From contig JAJQEA010000030.1 of NCBI GenBank assembly GCA_021201905.1, positions 1-35,995 of the forward strand: 35,995 nucleotides of DNA, given 5' to 3'. This DNA comes from Clostridia bacterium (GTDB lineage Bacteria > Bacillota > Clostridia > Lachnospirales > Lachnospiraceae). Below, in pieces: positions 16,012 through 23,192 of the stretch. A program made the translations under genes and the position numbers. A model generated the notes under the pieces. It worked only from the letters and a program-made list of their open reading frames with translations, had not been told where the DNA came from and made no database searches. Positions within the stretch are counted from its first letter, which is position 1, and the number at the start of each line of letters is the position of its first letter.

Positions 16012-17700
16012 TTATTCCCAGCTCCACTGGTCCACATTATTCACAATGGACCATCCGTGGCCATGGGGATGGATTTTCTGCTCCGCTACCTTAAGTCCGT
16101 CCCTGGACCAGTACAGATGGTCTATATTAACCAGCCAAATCCAAGGTATATCCCCGTCCTGGGTCACTCCTGCGGTCCCGTCCCACTGTGCCTTCTTCCA
16201 CAGCTCGTAGGAATCCTCCAGATTACCGCTGGCCAGGGCCTCGTCCATGTACCGGTCCACACTGTCATTGGCATAGGGAGAATACTCCGCCAGGCCGGTA
16301 TCCTTCATGGTATGGTAAATATTGTAGAGCTCCATAGGCGTATGGGCTCCCCAGCCCCACATAAGCGGCTCCGTCTGGGCGCGGTCATAGGCGTCATCCC
16401 AGCCAACGCCCTCTATCTTCACATCAATTCCCACTTCCTTGAGCTGGTTGGCAGTATCCGCCGCCAGGGCCTGGCGCACCGAATCGCTGGCCGGGTACAT
16501 CAGTGTAAATCCGGCCCTGACGCCGTCCTTTTCCCTGATTCCGTCTGAACCAGCCTTCCATCCGGCTTCCTCTAAAAGCTCTGCTGCTTTTGCCGGATCA
16601 TACTCTGTCTTTGCAGACTCATTGTACCAGGGCATCTTATCACACACGCTGTACGCAGGACTTCCGTACCCGTTCAGCACATGTTCAATCATTTCATCCC
16701 TGTCAATCCCAATATTCACAGCCCTTCTCACCTGTACATCCGACGTAAAATCATTTCCAACAACGGTTTTGCCGTCCGATACCGTGCCGGCCTTAACAGC
16801 CGGAAGGTTGAAGCCCCGGTTATCTACTGTCTCAAAGGAAAGGAGCTCGTATCCGGGAAGCGTCTGGTCCGAATAGGACGCAGCCGTATAGGCCAGGTCC
16901 ACCTGCCCGGACATAACAGCCGCGTAAGCCGCGTCCTCTTCCATGAAAAGGATGGTCACCTTCTTCATTTTCGGCTCTGTCCCGTAATAATCCGGGTTTG
17001 CCTCAAATATGACCTGCTGTCCCTTATCCCACTGTTTCATGATATATCTGCCGGAACCAATGGGATGTGAACCATAATCCGCCCCGTAGGCATGTTCCGG
17101 TACGATTCCCACGATTGCCATGGTATAGGGCCAGATGGAATAGGGCCGGTTCATGTGAAATACCACCGTGGTATCATCCAGCGCCTCTGCACTCTCCAAC
17201 ATGGTAAAATCATTGACAGAGCTGGTGTCCCAGAGTGTGTTGTATGTAAATGCCACATCCTGTGCTGTCAGCTTCTCTCCGTCTGTGAACTTAACATCAT
17301 CCCGTATATTCACGGTCCAGGTAAGACCGTCCCGGCTCACCTCCATACCAGTTGCCAGGTCATATCCTATTTTCAGGTCGGCTGTGGTCACGGTCAGCGT
17401 ACTCTGAATCAGCGGCTCATGGACATGTTCCCCTGCCCCCCATCCGTAGGCAGGATCAAATCCGGCCTCCGGCTCTGAGGTTGGCCCCATGACAACCACC
17501 ACATCGTCCCTTGTCCCATTGTTTGCCGTCTCCGGGGCGCTATTTTCCCCGCTGTTTCCTGTACCGTTTCCCGCACTGTCTGCGGCCGCAGATGTCCCGC
17601 TGTCCTTGATGCCGCTTCCCGTTTTGCTGCCCGCGCAGCCCGTCACAGCCATGGACACGGCCAGCATAGCTGCCACAGCGTATTTCATTCCGTTTCTCAT
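16012..17700 (-). CDS. extracellular solute-binding lipoprotein, SBP_bac_5 (NikA/OppA-like)
   Basis: This 562-residue lipoprotein has a signal peptide ending in the lipobox VTGCAG (Cys22), a Ser/Gly/Asn-rich linker to about residue 65, and the family-5 binding fold starting at DDVVVVMGPTSEPEAGFDPAYGWG. The landmarks WTVNIRDDVKFTDGEKLTAQDVAFTYNTLWD and the GIDRDEMIEHVLNGYG block place it in the peptide/nickel group. It captures the solute outside the cell for the permease/ATPase genes that follow. It is the first gene of the nik-lar operon, so nickel or a nickel complex is the likely ligand; the metal-binding residues cannot be assigned from sequence. The leader before it is about 260 bases and structured. 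Confidence 0.87.
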   Translation of the reverse strand: MRNGMKYAVAAMLAVSMAVTGCAGSKTGSGIKDSGTSAAADSAGNGTGNSGENSAPETANNGTRDDVVVVMGPTSEPEAGFDPAYGWGAGEHVHEPLIQSTLTVTTADLKIGYDLATGMEVSRDGLTWTVNIRDDVKFTDGEKLTAQDVAFTYNTLWDTSSVNDFTMLESAEALDDTTVVFHMNRPYSIWPYTMAIVGIVPEHAYGADYGSHPIGSGRYIMKQWDKGQQVIFEANPDYYGTEPKMKKVTILFMEEDAAYAAVMSGQVDLAYTAASYSDQTLPGYELLSFETVDNRGFNLPAVKAGTVSDGKTVVGNDFTSDVQVRRAVNIGIDRDEMIEHVLNGYGSPAYSVCDKMPWYNESAKTEYDPAKAAELLEEAGWKAGSDGIREKDGVRAGFTLMYPASDSVRQALAADTANQLKEVGIDVKIEGVGWDDAYDRAQTEPLMWGWGAHTPMELYNIYHTMKDTGLAEYSPYANDSVDRYMDEALASGNLEDSYELWKKAQWDGTAGVTQDGDIPWIWLVNIDHLYWSRDGLKVAEQKIHPHGHGWSIVNNVDQWSWE

Positions 17701-17751
17701 TCCTCATCTCATTTTCCTCTCCATTTCTTTTTTATGCCCTGCCCAGACTTC

Positions 17752-17849
17752 ATACGCTTATATCGATAGGCCCGGTTTCAAGCCCTGCCTCCACAAACCT
17801 CATCCATTTCCCGGCGCAAAAAGCATAAAAAATACCAGAATAAGCGTAT
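17752..17849 (-). other. long-range complementary segments in the nik-lar leader
   Basis: ATACGCTTAT (17752-17761) and ATAAGCGTAT (17840-17849) are perfect reverse complements 78 bases apart. In the RNA the second segment overlaps the terminator-like hairpin at 17832-17880, so the two structures are mutually exclusive. This suggests an RNA switch, but no known riboswitch class was recognised. Confidence 0.45.
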
Positions 17850-17880
17850 TCCTTGAGAATACATCCTACCTTCCTGGTAT
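17827..17880 (-). terminator. terminator-like hairpin in the nik-lar leader, candidate attenuator
   Basis: Read on the minus strand, ATACCAG and CTGGTAT (plus positions 17874-17880 and 17832-17838) close a stem that also contains the inner hairpin GTATTC-N5-GAATAC, and is followed by six Ts. It lies about 130 bases before the binding-protein start codon, inside the predicted leader RNA. Confidence 0.5.
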
Positions 17881-17939
17881 CCCTTACTTCTTAGATGATT
17901 CAATTTTACTTCATCGAATTTGTCTGATTCTGTCTGAAT

Positions 17940-17955
17940 GTTGACTTCTGTCAAC
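17940..17955. promoter_or_regulatory. palindrome GTTGAC-N4-GTCAAC next to the nik-lar start point
   Basis: A perfect dyad with 6-bp arms covers about +4 to +19 relative to the predicted start near 17959. This is a typical repressor position. The regulator is unknown. Confidence 0.45.
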
Positions 17956-17965
17956 CGTTAGGAAA

Positions 17966-17994
17966 ATTATACGTAAAAGTCCCCAAAAGGTCAA
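17966..17994 (-). promoter_or_regulatory. predicted promoter of the nik-larBCE operon
   Basis: On the minus strand TTGACC (17989-17994) and TATAAT (17966-17971) are separated by 17 bases. It is the best promoter match in the interval upstream of the binding-protein gene. Confidence 0.75.
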
Positions 17995-18006
17995 CGCTTT
18001 TCTTGC

Positions 18007-18016
18007 CAAACGTTTG
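18007..18016. promoter_or_regulatory. LacI-family operator core CAAACGTTTG upstream of the nik-lar promoter
   Basis: The palindromic core CAAACGTTTG ends 12 bp from the -35 box of the nik-lar promoter, centred near -52. The same core with the same 12-bp offset occurs at the two promoters around 30450 and 30590, next to a LacI-family gene. Confidence 0.65.
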
Positions 18017-18066
18017 CCCATATATTAAACACTCAGCCGGCCGGCTTCATAGCGCATTATCGACTA

Positions 18067-18095
18067 TAGACGTGCGCCTTGTCATTTATTATAAT
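18067..18095 (+). promoter_or_regulatory. predicted promoter of the 27-codon mini-ORF
   Basis: TATAAT (18090-18095) is preceded at 17 bases by TAGACG (18067-18072), a weak -35. It leads to a short leader ending in an AGGAGG ribosome site. Confidence 0.5.
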
Positions 18096-18137
18096 GGATC
18101 CACTGTTGACTCTTTCCAGTAGGAGGGAGGTGTATCT

Positions 18138-18221
18138 ATGCAGTACATAAGTTCCTTCATACTCTCTGTCACGGCAGGTATTGTCTGCTACTATATCTGC
18201 AAATGGCTAGACAGGAGATAA
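18138..18221 (+). CDS. 27-residue single-span membrane peptide
   Basis: The ORF encodes MQYISSFILSVTAGIVCYYI followed by CKWLDRR. It has its own ribosome site (AGGAGGGAGG, centred about 12 bases upstream), its own -10 box and a strong terminator 40 bases after the stop. One hydrophobic helix followed by a charged tail is the architecture of small regulatory membrane peptides and type I toxins in Firmicutes; peptides ending in a YYICKWLD-like motif recur in this phylum as far as I recall. No antisense RNA could be identified. The function is unknown. Confidence 0.6.
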   Translation: MQYISSFILSVTAGIVCYYICKWLDRR

Positions 18222-18258
18222 TCATCAACAGTTAGCCTGAACCATCCCCATGATGGGG

Positions 18259-18297
18259 AAAAGTCCCCAGGGAGCCAACACCTCCCTGGGGACTTTT
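18259..18297. terminator. perfect 16-bp bidirectional terminator
   Basis: AAAAGTCCCCAGGGAG (18259-18274) pairs without mismatch with CTCCCTGGGGACTTTT (18282-18297) around the loop CCAACAC. It can terminate both the mini-ORF and the long minus-strand operon that ends with larA. Confidence 0.92.
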
Positions 18298-18406
18298 ATG
18301 TGTGTATCTATGCACATAAGTTCTTTTATGTTACCATCATAAAACATATCTGTACGATTGTCAATAGCCATTTTATTTTTCCTTTTTACTTTTTACTCCG
18401 CACCAT

Positions 18407-19900
18407 CTACCCATGCATATGGCACGCACACCCGCAGTCCTCCTGCCCCTTGCCTTCATACGCCTCATCCTTCATCATCAGATGGACCGCGCCCAGCTTA
18501 AAGGTCTGGGGAAGGGCCAGGATATTGGGATTTTTTCCCACAAACTTTTTCCTGGCGTCAGCCAGCGCTTCCTCGATGGTGGCCCTGGTTTTAAGTCCCA
18601 TTCCTCTGGCATAGCCCGGTTCCTGGGCGCCGCACAGATAGATGGCGGAGGTATTCATTTCCGCTATATGGCCGCAGCTAATCATGGAGAAGCCGTGAAA
18701 TGGATGGAACGCATTGCAGTAACGGTATTTTCTGATATATTCCTCATTGGTGGCAAAGTATTCGCCGTACCGGTTCATGTCCGGCAGGGTGTTCATAAAA
18801 TCGTGCTGGAACAGATCATACATTTCCCTGGTGTAAGGCCACAGCTCATCGTGGAAATAACCGTTGCACAGGGAGGAACAGATAATCACGCAGTTATCGC
18901 TCATAATGCGCTTATGCCGGATGACCTGGGCCGAGATGGCCTGCATCAGCATAATGGGATTGGTGCCCATGCCCTCGCCGTAGTGGAAGAACTGGGGCAT
19001 ACCGAATATCATCACATCATACTTCTTTTCGGCCCACGGCACATAGGTCCTCTTATCCGCCGTAATCCAGGAATGGGGCTGCATGACCTTGGCATATCCG
19101 CTGTTAATCTCTATCTGGCGGGACTTGGTGTCCAGCACGGCGTCACAGCAGAAGAACTTCTTTCCCATGCACTTTTCCATATATTGGCCAATCTCATCGA
19201 ATTTCGTCCTCATAAGCGACTTCCCGCTGACCGGAGTAAAATCCTTCCGGTGCATGACCTCCGGCACATGATGGGAGGCAATGGAACGCCAGTGGGTGAT
19301 GCCTGTGGCACAGTGCTTATACCCCCCGGAGTAGCCGCCGTAGGGATTGCCCTGGGTGTGGCCGATGAGGATTGCCACGTCGCTGTCATACACATATTTG
19401 TTCATGAGCACCGGGTCGCCGCGGTCCGTGGTGCCCAGGTCCACCAGATGCTCATAATCCTCGCTGTCATGGTTGATAATCTGGTGTGTGTGCCAGAACT
19501 CATGAAACAGCTCATCCCCAAGTATATTGTGGATTTCCGTCTCCGTGTTCTTCCGGTGAAGTCCGTTGGAACAGATTAAAAGGATGTCCTTCTTCTCCAC
19601 TCCCGCGTCGTACAGCTCCTTCAGTATCAGTTTAATGGATATTTTCCTGTGGGAAGTGGGCTGTTCCCCTCCTTTTACCCTGTCCGGGAAAATAATGGTC
19701 ACCTTGGATCCCTTGTGGGCCAGCTTTGACAACGGCTCCATTCCCATGGGATTGCGTATGGATTCCAGGGTCCTTTCCACCAGCTGGTCCTCCGGGATAC
19801 AGGGCGGGTCTGCCACAGTCTCGCCGGGTATGAACACATCGGTGTTGTCTGGAAGCTCTGCCGCCATAAGCCCCGCGCCGTATTCAAATGATAACTTCAT
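18407..19900 (-). CDS. larA: LarA-family nickel-pincer-dependent 2-hydroxyacid racemase/epimerase
   Basis: LarA-type enzymes racemise or epimerise the alpha carbon of hydroxyacids by hydride transfer to a lysine-bound nickel-pincer nucleotide. The key residues are visible: Arg74 (FPDRVKGG), His115 (SNGLHRKN), His181 (LIGHTQGN), the cofactor-anchoring Lys195 (GGYSGGYKHCATG) and His210/211 (RSIASHH). At 497 residues it is longer than lactate racemase (about 424) and diverges between motifs, so lactate is not assured; relatives act on malate, 2-hydroxyglutarate, phenyllactate and aldonates. The last ten residues, DCGCACHMHG, form a compact Cys/His cluster. It is the final gene of a sugar-catabolism-like operon, 41 bases after the TIM-like gene, preceded by AGGAGG. 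Confidence 0.9.
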   Translation of the reverse strand: MKLSFEYGAGLMAAELPDNTDVFIPGETVADPPCIPEDQLVERTLESIRNPMGMEPLSKLAHKGSKVTIIFPDRVKGGEQPTSHRKISIKLILKELYDAGVEKKDILLICSNGLHRKNTETEIHNILGDELFHEFWHTHQIINHDSEDYEHLVDLGTTDRGDPVLMNKYVYDSDVAILIGHTQGNPYGGYSGGYKHCATGITHWRSIASHHVPEVMHRKDFTPVSGKSLMRTKFDEIGQYMEKCMGKKFFCCDAVLDTKSRQIEINSGYAKVMQPHSWITADKRTYVPWAEKKYDVMIFGMPQFFHYGEGMGTNPIMLMQAISAQVIRHKRIMSDNCVIICSSLCNGYFHDELWPYTREMYDLFQHDFMNTLPDMNRYGEYFATNEEYIRKYRYCNAFHPFHGFSMISCGHIAEMNTSAIYLCGAQEPGYARGMGLKTRATIEEALADARKKFVGKNPNILALPQTFKLGAVHLMMKDEAYEGKGQEDCGCACHMHG

Positions 19901-19941
19901 ATGATAATCCTCCTGTGATTTTCAATTGCGTTCCAAAGGAT

Positions 19942-20781
19942 TCAGTCCTGCTCCAGATAGGTATGCACGATCTCCAGATATTTCTCCGGATAGAATCCAA
20001 TCTCGCCCTGGAACCGGGTGAGGGCAATCAGGCCGCCGTCCATGACCGGAACCGAAGCCAGCATCCTGGCGTTGTCCGTCTTGAGGCCGCCTCCATAGAC
20101 CACATCCATTCCTCCGGTTATCTCCTTAATATAGGAACCAATCTTCGTGATATATGCTTCATCTGGCGGCGTCTTGCCTGGTCCGATGGCCCATATGGGT
20201 TCATAGGCAATGACCGCCTTCTCCTTATCCACATCCTTAAGCCCTGTCTCCAGCTGCGCTTTCAGCACTTCCTGCCATTGCTCCTGCTCCCCTGCCGTTT
20301 CCCCGATACAGTAGAGCACGGAAAGACCTGCCTGGATTGCCGCCTTGATTTCCTGATTCAGCAGCCTTCCTACTGCGCCTTCATCCGTGACTCCGGCCTC
20401 CTTCAGAATTCCGGTCTTGTCCTTTCGCTCCTCGCAGTGGCCGATGATAACGGAACTGCACCCCATTGCCTTAGCCGCATTGGCTGTGCGGTTGGTGGTA
20501 AATGCGCCGAAATTGCCGTTTTCAGCCGTATCGTCCCTGTACACTCCCTGGCAGCCAATCTTAACCGGGCTGTCCTCGCACAGGGCTTTTACCGCCGGAA
20601 TCAGATGGGTTTCCGGGAAATACATGACGAACTCCACATCTTCTGCGCCGTACGCCTTCAGCTTTTCCTGGGTCTTCTGCACAATGTAGTTCCCCCATTC
20701 CTCCATGGGCGCCACACCGTTGACCCCTCCGTACTCCCTGGGTATATCAAACCGTTTCAGGTTCAGAAATATGTGTTTCAT
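19942..20781 (-). CDS. tpiA: triosephosphate-isomerase family protein (divergent)
   Basis: The protein is 279 residues with the TIM catalytic set: Lys9 (NLKRF), His115 (IIGHCEER) and Glu194 (IAYEPIWAIG), plus the flexible loop GPGKTPP. Several otherwise constant positions differ: the Asn after the catalytic Lys is Phe, IGHSERR is IGHCEER and the phosphate loop YGGSV is YGGGL. The protein therefore probably isomerises a phosphorylated ketose/aldose pair, but perhaps not the normal triose pair; TIM paralogues for erythrulose phosphates are known. The start lies inside the end of the phosphofructokinase gene (35-base overlap), which is needed to retain Lys9, so the two are translationally coupled. 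Confidence 0.8.
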   Translation of the reverse strand: MKHIFLNLKRFDIPREYGGVNGVAPMEEWGNYIVQKTQEKLKAYGAEDVEFVMYFPETHLIPAVKALCEDSPVKIGCQGVYRDDTAENGNFGAFTTNRTANAAKAMGCSSVIIGHCEERKDKTGILKEAGVTDEGAVGRLLNQEIKAAIQAGLSVLYCIGETAGEQEQWQEVLKAQLETGLKDVDKEKAVIAYEPIWAIGPGKTPPDEAYITKIGSYIKEITGGMDVVYGGGLKTDNARMLASVPVMDGGLIALTRFQGEIGFYPEKYLEIVHTYLEQD

Positions 20782-21970
20782 TTTCCCACTCCCATCTTTT
20801 CATCTCTTCTTTAAAATCTATAAAATCCCTCAGTTCAGGTCCAATCAGCGGCCTGCACCATTCCAAAAATGCGCTGGTCACATCATTGCCCCTGTCATTT
20901 ATGTATTCATCGGGCAAAACCCGCTCATGGAGCATCACCTCTTTGATGGGTATGGCCGAGGTATGGACATGATACCCGCCATCCTCATTTTCATCCCGTA
21001 TAAGCCCAATCATGACGCCGCTCCCGCCGGCCATGACTGTGCGCAGGGCTTCCCTGCCGGCCAGAACTGCCTCGTCCCGGTCCACAGGAGACTGCCAGGC
21101 AATGGACGCCCTTCCGCAAAGGCCGGGCTTCTCACTCCTGGCCTTGATTCCCAGCCTCTGTATGACCAGATTCGCCAGATAAGCGCTGACATCCCCATAA
21201 TAGGTGGCTCTCCCCACCTTAAAAATAGGCGGCACAATGGGCTCACCATTTTCATTCTTAAGCCCCTCGCTGGCAACCACCACCACGCCTCCCTTTTCTT
21301 CGTAAAGGCGTTTTACATCCTCCAGAAATTCCTCCTCATGGAAGGGACGCTCCGGCAGATAAATCAGATGGGGCGCATCCCCCGGCTTCTTCCTGGCCAG
21401 GGCGGATGCAGCCGTTATCCATCCGGCGTTGCGGCCCATGGCTTCCATGACGCACACATGGATGGGCAGGGCCCTGACATCCGCGCCCACCTCTGCCGTG
21501 GAAGCGGCGATAAACCTGGCCGCGCTTCCATATCCCGGTGTATGGTCTGTTATGGCAATGTCGTTGTCAATGGTCTTGGGAATTCCCACCACATAGATGT
21601 CCTCTCCCCTGCATGCCTCAAAGATGCGGCCGCAGGTGTCCATGGTTCCGTTTCCGCCGTTCAGGAGCACATACCGGATCCCATATTTCCTGAAGATTCC
21701 CGCCATGGCATCATAGTCCTCCTGTTCCAGGGCATACCGTGAGGAGCCGATTGCGGTGGCCGGCGTCTGAAGCAGAAGGCTCAGCTTTTCCTCCGGATAT
21801 TGCATCAAATCCAGAAAATTCTCCTTCAGGATTCCCTCGCTTCCACCAATTGCCCCGTACACCTTCCCTATGCTGCCGGATCTCTTGGCTTCCTCCACCA
21901 CGCCGTACAGGGAAGCATTGATAACCGCCGTGGGGCCGCCTCCATGGACCACCAGAACATTTGCCGACAT
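20747..21970 (-). CDS. 6-phosphofructokinase, PPi-dependent type
   Basis: This is a group A phosphofructokinase of 407 residues from the ATG at 21970, favoured over 21991 because AAAGGTGG sits nine or so bases upstream. It carries GGNGTMDT (residues 105-112) in place of the ATP-type GGDGS and PKTIDND (residues 131-137) in place of PGTIDND. The Lys in the latter is the mark of pyrophosphate-using enzymes. MEAMGRNAGW and the closing region are normal. It phosphorylates fructose 6-phosphate or a related ketose phosphate, probably reversibly. It is the middle of an aldolase/kinase/isomerase block, starting 25 bases after the first aldolase gene. The actual substrate may be another ketose phosphate. 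Confidence 0.85.
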   Translation of the reverse strand: MSANVLVVHGGGPTAVINASLYGVVEEAKRSGSIGKVYGAIGGSEGILKENFLDLMQYPEEKLSLLLQTPATAIGSSRYALEQEDYDAMAGIFRKYGIRYVLLNGGNGTMDTCGRIFEACRGEDIYVVGIPKTIDNDIAITDHTPGYGSAARFIAASTAEVGADVRALPIHVCVMEAMGRNAGWITAASALARKKPGDAPHLIYLPERPFHEEEFLEDVKRLYEEKGGVVVVASEGLKNENGEPIVPPIFKVGRATYYGDVSAYLANLVIQRLGIKARSEKPGLCGRASIAWQSPVDRDEAVLAGREALRTVMAGGSGVMIGLIRDENEDGGYHVHTSAIPIKEVMLHERVLPDEYINDRGNDVTSAFLEWCRPLIGPELRDFIDFKEEMKRWEWENETHISEPETV

Positions 21971-21994
21971 TGCCTTTACCACCTTTCTCATGTA

Positions 21995-23152
21995 TTATAT
22001 CTGCATTTTCTTATAGCGCTCAGCCATCTCCTCCAGGGAAACCTGTTCCACCAGAGGCGCCTTGCCGTAGGAGCCAAACTGTACGATGAGGGTGCCCACC
22101 ACTTCCTTGACGCCCCGCTCAATACAGTCTGTTATGGCTGCCGTATCCTCATCCGGTATAACGCTGGTCATCACCGTATCCATGATTGGAGTAAGGAATA
22201 CCCTGGGGTCAAACTGCTCCCTCTTGGACTCTAAAAGTTCGTAGATGCCCCCGATGGAGCTGCTGTTTCTCTTATCCGGGTTCCGGGCGAAAAACTCCTT
22301 CATATTGCGGGTAACCGCCAGTCTGATATCCGTATCCACATTAATCTTGTTGATACCGCATCTGGCCGCTTCCTGCAGTTCATGGATGGCAATTCCGTAG
22401 GTGCCGGTCAGCGTGCCTCCCAGCCCGTTAATCTCATTCACAATATATTCCGGAACCGTGGACGATCCATGGGATACCAGGGCACCGAAAATTCCCTCAT
22501 GGTTCAGGCACTCCCGTATAGCCACCGCAATCTCCTTGCGCAGCTTTACATCCTTTCCCTTGGAGGCCCCGTGCATGGTTCCGTAGGATATGGCCAGTGC
22601 GTCCACTCCGGTCTTGCGGAAAAATTCAACCGCCTTTAAGGGATTGGTATAAGTGGAGCCCTCTGAAAACACATGGTCCTCCACTCCGGCCAGCACTCCC
22701 AGCTCCCCTTCCACGCTGACGCCTCTTGCATGTGCGTATTTCACCACTTCCCGGGTCAGCTCCACATTTTCGTCAAAGGCAAGGGACGACCCGTCAATCA
22801 TCACGGAGGTGTATCCCCCTGCAATGGCGGCCGCGCAGGAATCAAAATCCCGCCCGTGGTCCAGATGAAGGACAATGGGGACAGGACTGTTCTCCCCATA
22901 TTTCTTTACGGCCCTGGCAATATTTTTGGCGCCCTTTTTCTTATCCTCCAGGGTTGCGTTCATAAAGTCGCATCTTCCCCCCATGAAGCCGTTTGCCAGA
23001 TCCGCTCCCTGCAATATGGCAGCGGAGCGGAACATCTCATGGACCCCGATGGCGGCCTTTGCCTGTGCCACCGCGTTGACGTTGAAAGCGCCCTGGGCAA
23101 ATCCATGTTTAACAGAAGCCTCCATGAGAGGTCTTAATGGAATCAATGTCAT
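21995..23152 (-). CDS. class II fructose-bisphosphate aldolase family protein (long form)
   Basis: The protein has 385 residues and carries class II zinc aldolase motifs: LHLDHG (zinc ligands, near residue 95), MIDGSS, VEGELG, a modified SYGTMHGASKG in place of the usual GTSHG, SHGSSTVP and INVDTD. It cleaves a ketose 1,6-bisphosphate (or 1-phosphate) to dihydroxyacetone phosphate plus an aldehyde. The length and the C-terminal extension match the long bacterial/archaeal-like subgroup. GGAAGG precedes the ATG. It is one of two different class II aldolases in this operon, which implies either two substrates or a two-component enzyme. Confidence 0.85.
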   Translation of the reverse strand: MTLIPLRPLMEASVKHGFAQGAFNVNAVAQAKAAIGVHEMFRSAAILQGADLANGFMGGRCDFMNATLEDKKKGAKNIARAVKKYGENSPVPIVLHLDHGRDFDSCAAAIAGGYTSVMIDGSSLAFDENVELTREVVKYAHARGVSVEGELGVLAGVEDHVFSEGSTYTNPLKAVEFFRKTGVDALAISYGTMHGASKGKDVKLRKEIAVAIRECLNHEGIFGALVSHGSSTVPEYIVNEINGLGGTLTGTYGIAIHELQEAARCGINKINVDTDIRLAVTRNMKEFFARNPDKRNSSSIGGIYELLESKREQFDPRVFLTPIMDTVMTSVIPDEDTAAITDCIERGVKEVVGTLIVQFGSYGKAPLVEQVSLEEMAERYKKMQI

Positions 23153-23192
23153 ATTTTACCTTCCTTTTCCGGCTGTTTATCTCTGGACAGGG

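Noticed and set aside
18007-18016. Classic CcpA cre site as the sole explanation of CAAACGTTTG
   Set aside because: The flanks (for example GCCAAACGTTTGCC) fit the cre consensus only in the centre. The local LacI-family gene with two identical flanking sites is the simpler candidate, though CcpA is not excluded.
18413-19579. 388-codon plus-strand open frame
   Set aside because: It lies fully opposite larA, which has clear catalytic motifs, and has no recognisable domain.
19888-21742. Long plus-strand open frames opposite the TIM-like and phosphofructokinase genes
   Set aside because: These are shadows of well-conserved minus-strand enzymes and show low-complexity, non-protein-like composition.
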